The position numbers and the translations under genes are program-made. From positions 1-28,308 of the forward strand of contig CAZSLA010000010.1 in NCBI GenBank assembly GCA_964607795.1: a stretch of 28,308 nucleotides of DNA. Reading direction: 5' to 3'. The stretch is from DYGT01 sp964607795 (lineage in GTDB: Bacteria > Patescibacteriota > Microgenomatia > UBA8517). The notes beneath the pieces are model-generated. The model did no database searches and was not told where the DNA came from. It worked only from the letters and a program-made list of their open reading frames with translations. Shown in pieces: positions 21,190 through 28,308 of the stretch. Position 1 is the first letter of the stretch. Each line of letters opens with the position of its first letter.

Positions 21190-22908
21190 ATGGTTAATAA
21201 TTGGTTTAAAAAAGGTAAAAATTTATTACTCGCTCCTCAGGCTTCAATTCTTTCGGCGGCCCTTGTCATTATGCTCATGCGCCTGGGTGCAAGCCTGGTA
21301 AGCTTTATTCGCCTTAGGGTCTTGGCGCATTACTTTTCCGTGGACACCGAGCTGCCTTTGTTTTTTGCTGCCTTTCGCTTGCCTGATTTGGTATTTGAGA
21401 TTTTTACGCTTGGTGCTTTAACCTCTGCCTTTATTCCGGTGTTTACCAAAGCCTTTCACAAAAAAAAGTCCGAGGCTTTGGCAACAGCCGCAAGGATAGT
21501 TAATTTTGGTCTTGTAATATTTGTGCTTTTTTATGCTGTTTTTGGCCTTCTGGCGCCCCATTTGTATGCGCTTATCGCCCCGGGCTTTAGCGCGGACGAA
21601 ACAAAAACGATTGCTTATTTGGCCCGCGTTTTGTTTGCCGCCCAGGGCTTTTTTATCATCAGTTATGTTTTAACCGGGGTTTTGGAGTCTTTAAAGCGCT
21701 TTATTGTACCCGCCTTGGCGCCGCTTTTTTATAACTTTGGCATTATTGTGGGCACGGTTTTGTTTGCCGAAAGTTTGGGCCTTTTGGCGCCTGCCCTGGG
21801 AGTAGTCTTGGGTGCTTTAGCTCACTTTTTGATTCAACTGCCAGTTGCCTACAAACTCGGCTTTCGCTTTCGCTTTGATTTTAAAGCGGGCAAACAGGTT
21901 AAACGTATTGGTCGGCTGGCCGCGCCCCGGATGTTGGAGCTCGCCATTTTGCAAATTGCCAAGACGGTTGAGCTTTTTTTGGCTTCGCTCATTTCAACTC
22001 CGGCCTATGCTTATTACAGTTTTGCCTTCCCCGTGCAGGCCATGTTTGTCGGGCTTTTTGGTCTTTCCATTGCCAAGGCGGCCCTCCCTAGCATGGCAAG
22101 CTATGCCCATAACCGTGCCAAGCTCAGGCAAACTTTTTTGTCGTCTTTGTACCAGATTTCTTTTTTTGTCTTGCCGGTTATCGCCGCACTTATGGTCTTG
22201 CGCGTGCCCATTGTGAGGCTTTTGTTTGGCACCCATTTGTTTGATTGGCAGGCTACGGTGCAGATAGGCTATGTGCTGTCGGCATTTGCCCTGGGCATTT
22301 ATTTCCAGTCCATACTTCTTCTTTTGACGCGTTCATTTTTTGCCCTCCACGACACCAAAACGCCGGTTAAGGTGTCGATTGCGGGCGTGGCTGTGAATGT
22401 CTTGGTGTCTTTGGTTTTGGTTTTGAGCCTTGGTTTGCCCACTTGGGCTTTGGCGCTTTCCTATTCCATTAATAACGCCTTCCAGGCAATTATTCTGTAC
22501 TTTCTTTTGAGCAGGAGATTAAACGGCAGTAGCCTCTTTGCCTTGGGTCCCATTGCCAAGCACACAATCTCCGCTTTTTTGGCCGGGTCGGTTATGTACA
22601 TTACCCTCAAGTTTTTTGACCGCTCGGTTTGGGTTAAGCGCTTGTCTTTTGTGCCCAACATTCCCGAGGCTTTAAATTCTTTGAATTTTGAAAATTTTGT
22701 CCTGGACACGCGCTATACGACCAACCTTTTGCTTTTGACCATACTTACAGCAGTCCTTGGGGGTGTGGTTTATCTGAGCCTCACTGCACTTATGCGCACA
22801 AATGAGCTTGCTGTGCTTCTCAGGGTCCTGCGCCGGCGCAAATTTACCATTTCTTCCAAAGAAGGTGAACCCGTAAGCCCCACAGCCTCGGACACCGCCG
22901 GTATATGA
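21190..22908 (+). CDS. murJ: Lipid II flippase MurJ (MviN family)
   Basis: 572 residues with about 14 membrane helices, as expected for MurJ. The N-terminal ALVIMLMRLGASLVSFIRLRVLAHYFSVDTELPLFFAAFRLPDLVFEIFTLGALTSAFIPVFTKAF (about 24-90) is the family signature, including the Arg-rich first helix and the 'GALTSAFIP' motif. APALGVVLGALAHFLIQLP and LFFALHDTKTPVKVSIAGVAVN (about 385-405) are also typical. It moves lipid II across the inner membrane for peptidoglycan synthesis, which ties it to the FemAB and LCP genes. A short cytoplasmic tail ends ASDTAGI. Start: ATG 21190 with a poor Shine-Dalgarno (AGGAAAA). It ends shortly before the hrcA promoter. Confidence 0.95.
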   Translation: MVNNWFKKGKNLLLAPQASILSAALVIMLMRLGASLVSFIRLRVLAHYFSVDTELPLFFAAFRLPDLVFEIFTLGALTSAFIPVFTKAFHKKKSEALATAARIVNFGLVIFVLFYAVFGLLAPHLYALIAPGFSADETKTIAYLARVLFAAQGFFIISYVLTGVLESLKRFIVPALAPLFYNFGIIVGTVLFAESLGLLAPALGVVLGALAHFLIQLPVAYKLGFRFRFDFKAGKQVKRIGRLAAPRMLELAILQIAKTVELFLASLISTPAYAYYSFAFPVQAMFVGLFGLSIAKAALPSMASYAHNRAKLRQTFLSSLYQISFFVLPVIAALMVLRVPIVRLLFGTHLFDWQATVQIGYVLSAFALGIYFQSILLLLTRSFFALHDTKTPVKVSIAGVAVNVLVSLVLVLSLGLPTWALALSYSINNAFQAIILYFLLSRRLNGSSLFALGPIAKHTISAFLAGSVMYITLKFFDRSVWVKRLSFVPNIPEALNSLNFENFVLDTRYTTNLLLLTILTAVLGGVVYLSLTALMRTNELAVLLRVLRRRKFTISSKEGEPVSPTASDTAGI

Positions 22909-22914
22909 TAGCTC

Positions 22915-22943
22915 TTGACACACTTTAGCACTCATATTATATT
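22915..22943 (+). promoter_or_regulatory. Heat-shock operon promoter
   Basis: A perfect -35 TTGACA (22915-22920), a 17-bp spacer and TATATT (22938-22943). The expected start, near 22950, is only about three bases before the hrcA ATG (22953), so the transcript is almost leaderless. The CIRCE operator covers the spacer and -10 box. Confidence 0.75.
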
Positions 22944-22951
22944 AGTGCTAA
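22925..22951. promoter_or_regulatory. CIRCE operator (HrcA binding site)
   Basis: The half-sites TTAGCACTC (22925-22933) and TAGTGCTAA (22943-22951) are separated by nine bases. This is the CIRCE consensus with one mismatch (the first base of the second half is T instead of G). It ends one base before the hrcA start codon. Confidence 0.93.
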
Positions 22952-22952
22952 G

Positions 22953-23681
22953 ATGGAAGGCTTAACGGCAAGGCAAACGCAAATTTTAAAGGCTTTGATT
23001 GATGAATACATTGAAACGGCCTCACCTGTGGGCTCGCTGGCGCTTGAAAAAAAATATAATATGGGCGTTTCTCCGGCAACCATTCGTAATGAAATGGTGT
23101 CTTTGAACCAGTCCGGGTTTTTAAAACAGCCCTACACCTCATCCGGCCGCGTACCTACGCCCAAGGCTATGAAATTTTATATTAATCAGCTGATGGAGGA
23201 ACGCAAGCTCAGTCTGACCGAAGAAGTCAAGGCCCGCGAAGATATATGGGATGCAAGATCTGATTTAGACGAACTTCTAAAGCAAGCGACTAAAGCTTTA
23301 TCACAGCGAGCAGAAGCTTTGTCTGTGACAACAACCGACGATGGCGATTTTTGGAGCTATGGCTACTCCCAGCTTTTTAATAGCCCGGAATTTTTTGACT
23401 TTCAAGTTTGCCAAACCTTGTTTTCCACCTTAGAAGAAGGTAGGCGTTTGCATGAGCTTTTTTTTGAAAAATTCCAGGGCTTAAACCCGATTGAGGTCTT
23501 GTTTGGCGAGGAGCTTGGCTGGGAATATTTTGAGCCCGTGGGGATCGTGGCTTCGCGCTTTGATGCCAGAGGCAAGCAAGGGGCTATTGGTGTCATCGGG
23601 CCGTTTCGCTTGAATTACCCGTCCGTGATCCCGACTGTCAGATATTTTGGCAGCTTGATTGAGCAGGTGGGGGGCAAATAA
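22953..23681 (+). CDS. hrcA: Heat-inducible transcription repressor HrcA, reduced form
   Basis: 242 residues against about 340 in most bacteria. The winged-helix DNA-binding part is intact: LTARQTQILKALIDEYIETASPVGSLALEKKYNMGVSPATIRNEMVSLNQSGFLKQPYTSSGRVPTPKAMKFYI (5-77). A shortened central region follows, then a GAF-like C-terminus with EPVGIVASRFDARGKQGAIGVIGPFRLNYPSVIPTVRYFGSLIEQV. The missing 100 residues correspond to the middle/inserted dimerisation segment. It represses its own operon through the CIRCE site that touches its start codon, with GroEL as the usual co-factor elsewhere. No Shine-Dalgarno is present, consistent with leaderless translation. Stop and grpE start overlap as TAATG. 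Confidence 0.93.
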   Translation: MEGLTARQTQILKALIDEYIETASPVGSLALEKKYNMGVSPATIRNEMVSLNQSGFLKQPYTSSGRVPTPKAMKFYINQLMEERKLSLTEEVKAREDIWDARSDLDELLKQATKALSQRAEALSVTTTDDGDFWSYGYSQLFNSPEFFDFQVCQTLFSTLEEGRRLHELFFEKFQGLNPIEVLFGEELGWEYFEPVGIVASRFDARGKQGAIGVIGPFRLNYPSVIPTVRYFGSLIEQVGGK

Positions 23682-24130
23682 TGGCAAAAGGAAAAAAAGC
23701 TAAAACTCAAAATGACGAGGCTTTGCGCGAGCAACTGGCTCGGGCTTTGGCTGATTATGATAATTTGCAAAAGCGCATTATACGCGAGCGCGAAGCTGAA
23801 AATAGCCGCCAAAAGGTATTGGTTATTACCGAACTCTTACCTGTATTTGATATGCTTGAAAACGTCCAAAGCCATTTGCGCGATTCAGGCTTGGCGCTCG
23901 CGCTGGATGAGCTCTATAAGGCATTTAAGGGGCTTGGTTTAGAAGTGATTAAGCCCAAGGGCCACAAATTTGATGAAAATTTGCACGAGGCAATTGATAC
24001 CCGTGAAGGCAAAAATGAAGGCGAAATTCTAGAATGCAGCTTGACTGGGTATAGGATAGGCGATTATATAATAAGACCGGCCAAGGTAGTAGTTTCGGTA
24101 AAAAAGAAAGGCAAGGAAAAACATGAGTAA
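23681..24130 (+). CDS. grpE: Nucleotide exchange factor GrpE
   Basis: 149 residues, a little shorter than typical GrpE (about 180-200) because the acidic N-terminal tail is short. The long N-terminal coiled-coil contains ALADYDNLQKRIIREREAEN, the family's 'DYxNxxKR' motif, then LLPVFDMLENV and a C-terminal beta-wing with GLEVIKPKGHKFDENLHEAIDT and YRIGDYIIRPAKVVVSV. It releases ADP from DnaK. It starts at the hrcA stop (TAATG) with a G-rich Shine-Dalgarno (GGTGGGGGG) and overlaps dnaK by 8 bases, so translation is probably coupled. Confidence 0.96.
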   Translation: MAKGKKAKTQNDEALREQLARALADYDNLQKRIIREREAENSRQKVLVITELLPVFDMLENVQSHLRDSGLALALDELYKAFKGLGLEVIKPKGHKFDENLHEAIDTREGKNEGEILECSLTGYRIGDYIIRPAKVVVSVKKKGKEKHE

Positions 24131-25994
24131 AATAATCGGCATAGATTTAGGCACCACCAATTCGGTGGTGGCTGTGATGGAAGGTGGCCAACCCAAAGTT
24201 ATTCCTGCGGCGGACACCGGCCGTAATATCACACCTTCGGTAGTGGAGCCGGAAAAAAATCTGGTGGGGGACGTTGCCAAGCGACAAATGATATTAAACC
24301 CTAAAAATACGATCCATTCGGTCAAGCGCTTGATGGGTAGGCGCGAAAACTCCACGGAAGTGCAAAAGACCAAGAAAATGGTTGCGTATGAAATTGTTGC
24401 CGGCAAGGACTCTATGGCTGTTATTGAAGTGGGAGATAAAACCTACACGCCCCAGGAGATCTCGGCCCGAGTTTTGATGAAGCTCAAAAAAGACGCCGAG
24501 AGCTATTTAGGTGAAACTGTGGAGTCTGCGGTGATTACCGTTCCTGCTTATTTTGACGACTCCCAGCGCCAGGCAACCAAGCAAGCCGGCGAAATTGCCG
24601 GGCTTAAGGTGGAGCGCATTATCAATGAACCAACAGCTGCATCTTTGGCTTACGGGCTTGATAAAAAAGAAAACCAAAAAATAGCCGTTTATGATTTGGG
24701 TGGGGGGACGTTTGACATTTCTATTTTGGAACTGGGAGACGGGGTGTTTGAGGTTAAATCTACCAATGGCGACACACACCTGGGTGGCGATGATTTTGAC
24801 GAGCGCATTGTGGATTATATTGCTAACGAATTCAAAAAAGAAAACGCGGTTGATTTGAGGCAGGATAAGCAGGCTCTGCAGCGCATCCGCGACGCCGCTG
24901 AAAAAGCCAAAATCGAGCTCTCGGCAAGTCAGGAAACCGAAATAAATCAGCCATACATCACGCAGAAAGACGGCAATCCCCTGCACTTAAACTTGAAACT
25001 CACCCGCGCCAAGCTGGAAAGCCTGATTGCTGACTTGGTGGAGTGTACCATGGAGCCTGTGACTGCCGCCTTGAAAGATGCTAAGGTGGAGGCTTCGGCT
25101 ATTGATGAAGTTATTTTGGTTGGAGGTATGACCAGGATGCCCATGATCCAGTCCCGCGTCAAGGAGTTTTTCGGTAAAGAGCCGCACAAAGGCGTCAACC
25201 CGGACGAAGTTGTGTCCATCGGTGCAGCTATCCAGGGCGGAGTTTTGGGCGGGGAAGTCAAGGATATTTTGCTTTTGGACGTCACGCCTTTGACTTTGGC
25301 AATTGAGACTTTGGGGAGCGTGGCTACACCCATGATTGCCAGAAATACCACGATCCCGGCGAGTAAAACTGAAGTTTTCAGTACAGCCGCCGACAACCAA
25401 AATCAGGTAGAAATCCACGTGCTTCAGGGCGAGCGGCCGATGGCCAACGACAACAAATCCCTGGGCAGGTTTATTTTAGATGGCATTCCGCCGGCTCCGC
25501 GTGGCGTCCCCCAGATTGAGGTTACCTTTGACATTGATAGTAACGGCATTTTAAAAGTGACTGCCAAAGACAAGGCCACGGCAAAGACACAAAATATCAC
25601 GATTACCGGCGCGGTGGGTCTTTCGGATGAAGAAGTGGAAAAAATGCGCGCTGAGGCCGAAAAACACAAAGCCGAGGATGAGAAAAAAGCCAAGCTCATA
25701 GATCTTAAAAACAAGGGAGATAATTTGGTAGCCGTTTCAGAAAAGGCGCTCAAAGACGCAGGCGACAAAGTGCCTGCTGAAACTAAAAAGACGGTGGAGG
25801 AAAAAATAAAGGCCGTCAAAGACGAGCTTGTAAAAGGAGAAATTAACGAAGAAACCTTAAATAAGACAATTGAGGAGCTTAATACCGAGCTTCAGAAAGT
25901 GGGTGCCTCCATGTACCAATCCCCACCAGAGTCCAAAGCCTCAAAAGAAGATAAACCTTCGGAAAATGCCGAAGAAGGAGAAGTAGTTGAGTAA
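24123..25994 (+). CDS. dnaK: Chaperone DnaK (Hsp70)
   Basis: 623 residues, full length. Nucleotide-binding domain: IIGIDLGTTNSVVAVMEGG (3-21), VITVPAYFDDSQRQATKQAG, NEPTAASLAYGLDK, the phosphate-2 loop AVYDLGGGTFDISILELGDG, and VILVGGMTRMPMIQ. The interdomain linker reads DILLLDVTPLTL; the substrate-binding domain has LGRFILDGIPPAPRGVPQIEVTFDIDSNGILKVTAKDKATAK, then the helical lid and a Ser/Glu-rich tail ending EEGEVVE. It folds and protects client proteins with GrpE and DnaJ. The N-terminal stretch lacks the roughly 24-residue insert typical of proteobacterial DnaK, as in Gram-positives. The Shine-Dalgarno AAGGA lies before ATG 24123. Confidence 0.98.
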   Translation: MSKIIGIDLGTTNSVVAVMEGGQPKVIPAADTGRNITPSVVEPEKNLVGDVAKRQMILNPKNTIHSVKRLMGRRENSTEVQKTKKMVAYEIVAGKDSMAVIEVGDKTYTPQEISARVLMKLKKDAESYLGETVESAVITVPAYFDDSQRQATKQAGEIAGLKVERIINEPTAASLAYGLDKKENQKIAVYDLGGGTFDISILELGDGVFEVKSTNGDTHLGGDDFDERIVDYIANEFKKENAVDLRQDKQALQRIRDAAEKAKIELSASQETEINQPYITQKDGNPLHLNLKLTRAKLESLIADLVECTMEPVTAALKDAKVEASAIDEVILVGGMTRMPMIQSRVKEFFGKEPHKGVNPDEVVSIGAAIQGGVLGGEVKDILLLDVTPLTLAIETLGSVATPMIARNTTIPASKTEVFSTAADNQNQVEIHVLQGERPMANDNKSLGRFILDGIPPAPRGVPQIEVTFDIDSNGILKVTAKDKATAKTQNITITGAVGLSDEEVEKMRAEAEKHKAEDEKKAKLIDLKNKGDNLVAVSEKALKDAGDKVPAETKKTVEEKIKAVKDELVKGEINEETLNKTIEELNTELQKVGASMYQSPPESKASKEDKPSENAEEGEVVE

Positions 25995-26009
25995 TACTCT
26001 TCTAAATCA

Positions 26010-26879
26010 ATGGCAAATGGAAAATCTGATTATTACGATCTTTTGGGCATAAGCAAGGACGCCTCAAGCGCGGACATCAAAAAGGCTTACCGCAAGCAGG
26101 CTTTGGAATGGCACCCGGATAAGCACAAAGATAACAAAGAAGTTGCCGAAAAGCGCTTTAAAGAAATAAACGAGGCTTATCAGGTGTTGTCCGATCCGGA
26201 AAAACGCCGGGCATATGACCAATTCGGACACCAGGCCTTTGCTCCCGGGGGAGGCTTTGGAGCTGGCCGGTCGCCTTTTGGCGGAGCTCAAGGCCAATGG
26301 GGGCCGTTCACCTATACTTATACCAGCAACCAGGGAGGCTTTGGTGGCTTTGACTTTGGCGACCCCTTTGAGATTTTTGAGCAGTTTTTTGGTGGCAGCC
26401 CGTTTCGCTCTACAAGAAGTGTGCCCCGCTTTGGTATTGATATTAATTTTATGGAGGCTGCCCGCGGCGCAGAAAAAGAGGTAGAAATCGGGGGCAAAAA
26501 GCGCAAAATTAAAATCCCAGCAGGCGTGGATGACGGCAGCCGTATCCGCTTTGATGACTTTATTTTGTCTGTAAATGTTAAGCCGCACGAGTTTTTTGAG
26601 CGCGACGGAGCAGATATATATGTACGCCAAAATGTGCCGTATAGCACCGCTATTTTGGGTGGCACAATAGTAGTACCAACAATTGACGGCGAGCTTAAGC
26701 TAAAAATCCGAAAAGGCACGCAGTCCGGTACAATGATGCGGCTTCGCGGCAAGGGCTTGCCACATTTGCGTGGCCGCGGTCAGGGAGACCAGTACATCAG
26801 GATAAATGTGGAGGTGCCGGCAAATTTGAGCCGCAGCCAAAGGCAGCTTGTTAATAAATTAAAAAAAGAAGGGTTGTAA
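26010..26879 (+). CDS. dnaJ: DnaJ-type co-chaperone without zinc-finger domain (class B)
   Basis: 289 residues. J domain at 5-72 (DYYDLLGISKDASSADIKKAYRKQALEWHPDKH with the HPD motif, then FKEINEAYQVLSDPEKRRAYDQFG). A Gly/Phe-rich linker (about 77-135) follows, then C-terminal beta domains (VPRFGIDINFMEAARGAEKEVEIG, KIKIPAGVDDGSRIRF, YSTAILGGTIVVPTIDGELKLKIRKGTQSGTMMRLRGKGLPHLRGRGQGDQYI). The four CxxCxGxG zinc-finger repeats of classical DnaJ are absent, so by structure it is a CbpA/DnaJ-B protein, although it holds the dnaJ position in the operon. It stimulates DnaK ATPase and delivers clients. It starts 15 bases after dnaK without a clear Shine-Dalgarno. Confidence 0.93.
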   Translation: MANGKSDYYDLLGISKDASSADIKKAYRKQALEWHPDKHKDNKEVAEKRFKEINEAYQVLSDPEKRRAYDQFGHQAFAPGGGFGAGRSPFGGAQGQWGPFTYTYTSNQGGFGGFDFGDPFEIFEQFFGGSPFRSTRSVPRFGIDINFMEAARGAEKEVEIGGKKRKIKIPAGVDDGSRIRFDDFILSVNVKPHEFFERDGADIYVRQNVPYSTAILGGTIVVPTIDGELKLKIRKGTQSGTMMRLRGKGLPHLRGRGQGDQYIRINVEVPANLSRSQRQLVNKLKKEGL

Positions 26880-27086
26880 TTTATTACATTGAATGCTTCG
26901 GATAAAACAGATACTATTGACAGATTAAGAAGCGTCTTTGATGAAGGCAAGTGGGTTTAATGAAATAGCCAGAAGGCCAGTACGTTCAGAAAAAACCTCC
27001 AGCGATAAAACCATGGGAATAGAATTCGTGATAAATAAACAAACAGAGACAACGCTACACCCAGAGAGTGTGCGATCAGGTATCAA

Positions 27087-27116
27087 TTGACAAGGGAAAT
27101 TCAGATTTGCTATGGT
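27087..27116 (+). promoter_or_regulatory. Promoter of the beta-propeller gene, near-leaderless
   Basis: A perfect TTGACA (27087-27092), an 18-bp spacer and TATGGT (27111-27116), nine bases before ATG 27126. The preceding gap (26880-27086) holds no gene I can support; a 23-codon open stretch at 26889-26960 is too short to call. Confidence 0.5.
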
Positions 27117-27125
27117 GAAGCTGTA

Positions 27126-28308
27126 ATGCAAAAGAAGGCTTGGCTTCCAGTAAAAATCATTTCACTGCTACTAGTTCTCCTGGCATTTCCCCGTACAACT
27201 TTTGCGTACTACACCAACATGCCGGCCTCTGTGGTGGTGGGACAGCCAAACTTCACTTCCAATTCTCCAGGAACCTCTGATTCAAGCTTTCGTGGTCCAG
27301 CAGAGGTGTTTGTGGATCCAAAAGGAAGACTCATTGTCGCGGATTTGGGTAATAACCGAGTCTTAATCTGGAATTCAGTTCCTGTAGAAAACGGAAAGCC
27401 AGCCGATTTGGTTTTAGGGCAGGAAACTTTTGACGCCCGCCTCGCAAATAGAGGTGGTACTTCTGACGCAAACACTCTCAGCGAACCTAATTCAGTCTAT
27501 TCAGACGGTAATCGACTGCTGATTGCGGACATGGAAAATCACCGGGTACTCATTTGGAATGAATTTCCAACAATAAATGGAGAACCTGCAGACGTTGTTG
27601 TAGGTAAACCCAACATGACGGGTGGCTCGCCCACAACATGTAACCAATCAAGTCTTTTTCGGCCTAGCGGAGTCGTCATATACGACGGCAAATTGATCGT
27701 TTCGGAGCGAACAAACCGCAGGGTTGTGATCTTTAGCTCTGTCCCTGCATCAAATGGAGCGTTGCCAGACATTGTGCTAGGGCAGGAAAATTTTACTACT
27801 TGCACAAATAATGGGGCGACAGATACATCTTTGCCGGAACCCAGAGGTGTATTTGTAAACAGTGCTGGAAAACTATTTGTGACCGATACGACGAATAAAC
27901 GAATTATGATTTGGGAATCAATCCCCACGCACAACAACCAGCCTGCTAATGTTGTCATTGGCCAGCCTGATTTTTTTTCTACGTTATCAGATGTATCTGC
28001 ATCGACTTTCGGTAGTCTAAGGCAGATATACGCGACCGATTCACGGTTATTTGTTGGTGATAACGGATATAACCGAGTATTGATCTTCAATGCCATACCA
28101 ACTACTAGTGGGGCAAGTGCAGACGTTATATTAGGACAAAGTGACTTTGAATCAAGCTCAGCAAACGGGGGTGGAGAAGTATCGAGCAAAGGGCTTTATC
28201 TCCCAGGTAGGGTGTTTGAATATCAAGATAAATTGTTCGTAAGCGAATTCTCAAACAACCGTATCCTCATCTTTGAAAACTATGAAGCCACTGCCACACC
28301 AGGATTCA
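27126..28308 (+). CDS. Exported NHL-like beta-propeller repeat protein (3' partial)
   Basis: 394 residues visible; the frame is open to the window's end. A signal peptide is clear: MQKKAWLPVKIISLLLVLLAFPRTTFA, cut probably after FA-Y. The rest is a tandem repeat of about 60 residues. Each unit has a P-x-(D/G)-V-(V/L)-x-G-Q-(x)-x-F segment (six seen: VVVGQPNF, DLVLGQETF, DVVVGKPN, DIVLGQENF, NVVIGQPDF, DVILGQSDF), then a GV-type strand, (L/I)-(F/I)-V-(A/S)-(D/E) and NRVLIW(N). This is the NHL/YncE-like propeller pattern. It acts outside the cytoplasm, likely in binding protein or carbohydrate. The final visible residues (ENYEATATPG) may begin a Thr/Pro linker. It has a promoter of its own nine bases from the start codon. 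Confidence 0.85.
   Translation, partial: MQKKAWLPVKIISLLLVLLAFPRTTFAYYTNMPASVVVGQPNFTSNSPGTSDSSFRGPAEVFVDPKGRLIVADLGNNRVLIWNSVPVENGKPADLVLGQETFDARLANRGGTSDANTLSEPNSVYSDGNRLLIADMENHRVLIWNEFPTINGEPADVVVGKPNMTGGSPTTCNQSSLFRPSGVVIYDGKLIVSERTNRRVVIFSSVPASNGALPDIVLGQENFTTCTNNGATDTSLPEPRGVFVNSAGKLFVTDTTNKRIMIWESIPTHNNQPANVVIGQPDFFSTLSDVSASTFGSLRQIYATDSRLFVGDNGYNRVLIFNAIPTTSGASADVILGQSDFESSSANGGGEVSSKGLYLPGRVFEYQDKLFVSEFSNNRILIFENYEATATPGF

Noticed and set aside
1..28308. CRISPR arrays, tRNA or rRNA genes, IS elements
   Set aside because: I saw no regularly spaced direct repeats, cloverleaf sequences, rRNA cores or transposase genes in any gap.

Overview
The window looks like a chromosomal stretch from a Candidate Phyla Radiation (Patescibacteria) bacterium, most like Microgenomates. 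The reasons are compact operons with overlapping genes, an intein-bearing UvrD-type helicase, a reduced HrcA and a zinc-finger-less DnaJ, several large multi-membrane GT-C glycosyltransferases, and Pro/Ser/Thr-stalked surface proteins next to pilN/pilO-like genes. TAA, TAG and TGA all end genes here, so the standard bacterial code applies and UGA is not recoded. The lineage call is inference from gene content.

Layout. 1-1302: 3' end of a UvrD-family helicase fused to a RecB-type nuclease with a probable Fe-S cluster. 1303-1802: a 500-base gap holding a terminator-like hairpin and a promoter-to-terminator unit that I read as a structured ncRNA; it carries a perfect 14-nt complement of the 16S rRNA 3' tail. 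6585-1803 (minus): a tight operon of an intein-containing UvrD/PcrA helicase and two FemAB-type peptidoglycan-bridge transferases. 6586-6937: an AT-rich gap with an imperfect palindrome and a promoter. 6938-8327: a radical SAM/SPASM maturase, broken by one frameshift and one amber codon, followed by an intact 59-residue peptide with eight aromatic-X-Asp tripeptides and a strong terminator. This is a probable RiPP cassette and the most unusual part of the window. 8328-9065: a transglutaminase-like protein.

9210-16236: a cell-envelope block with an LCP transferase, a GT-C-like membrane protein, a DUF2298-type membrane protein, a lone receiver-domain protein, and a fusion of two GT-C modules. 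20775-16237 (minus): one operon running from pilN and pilO homologues through an acidic membrane protein to three stalked surface proteins, two of which end in LPxxG-plus-membrane-helix signals. 21092-20820 (minus): rpsT. 21190-22908: murJ. 22915-26879: the CIRCE-controlled hrcA-grpE-dnaK-dnaJ heat-shock operon. 27126-end: an exported NHL-like beta-propeller protein that runs off the window.

Taken together, the genes serve wall building (MurJ, FemAB, LCP), surface glycosylation and display (GT-C enzymes, pilus proteins, stalked proteins), DNA repair, and proteostasis, with one inserted-looking RiPP cassette. A recurring regulatory feature is promoters placed so close to start codons that the transcripts would be essentially leaderless (LCP gene, hrcA, the propeller gene, perhaps pilN).
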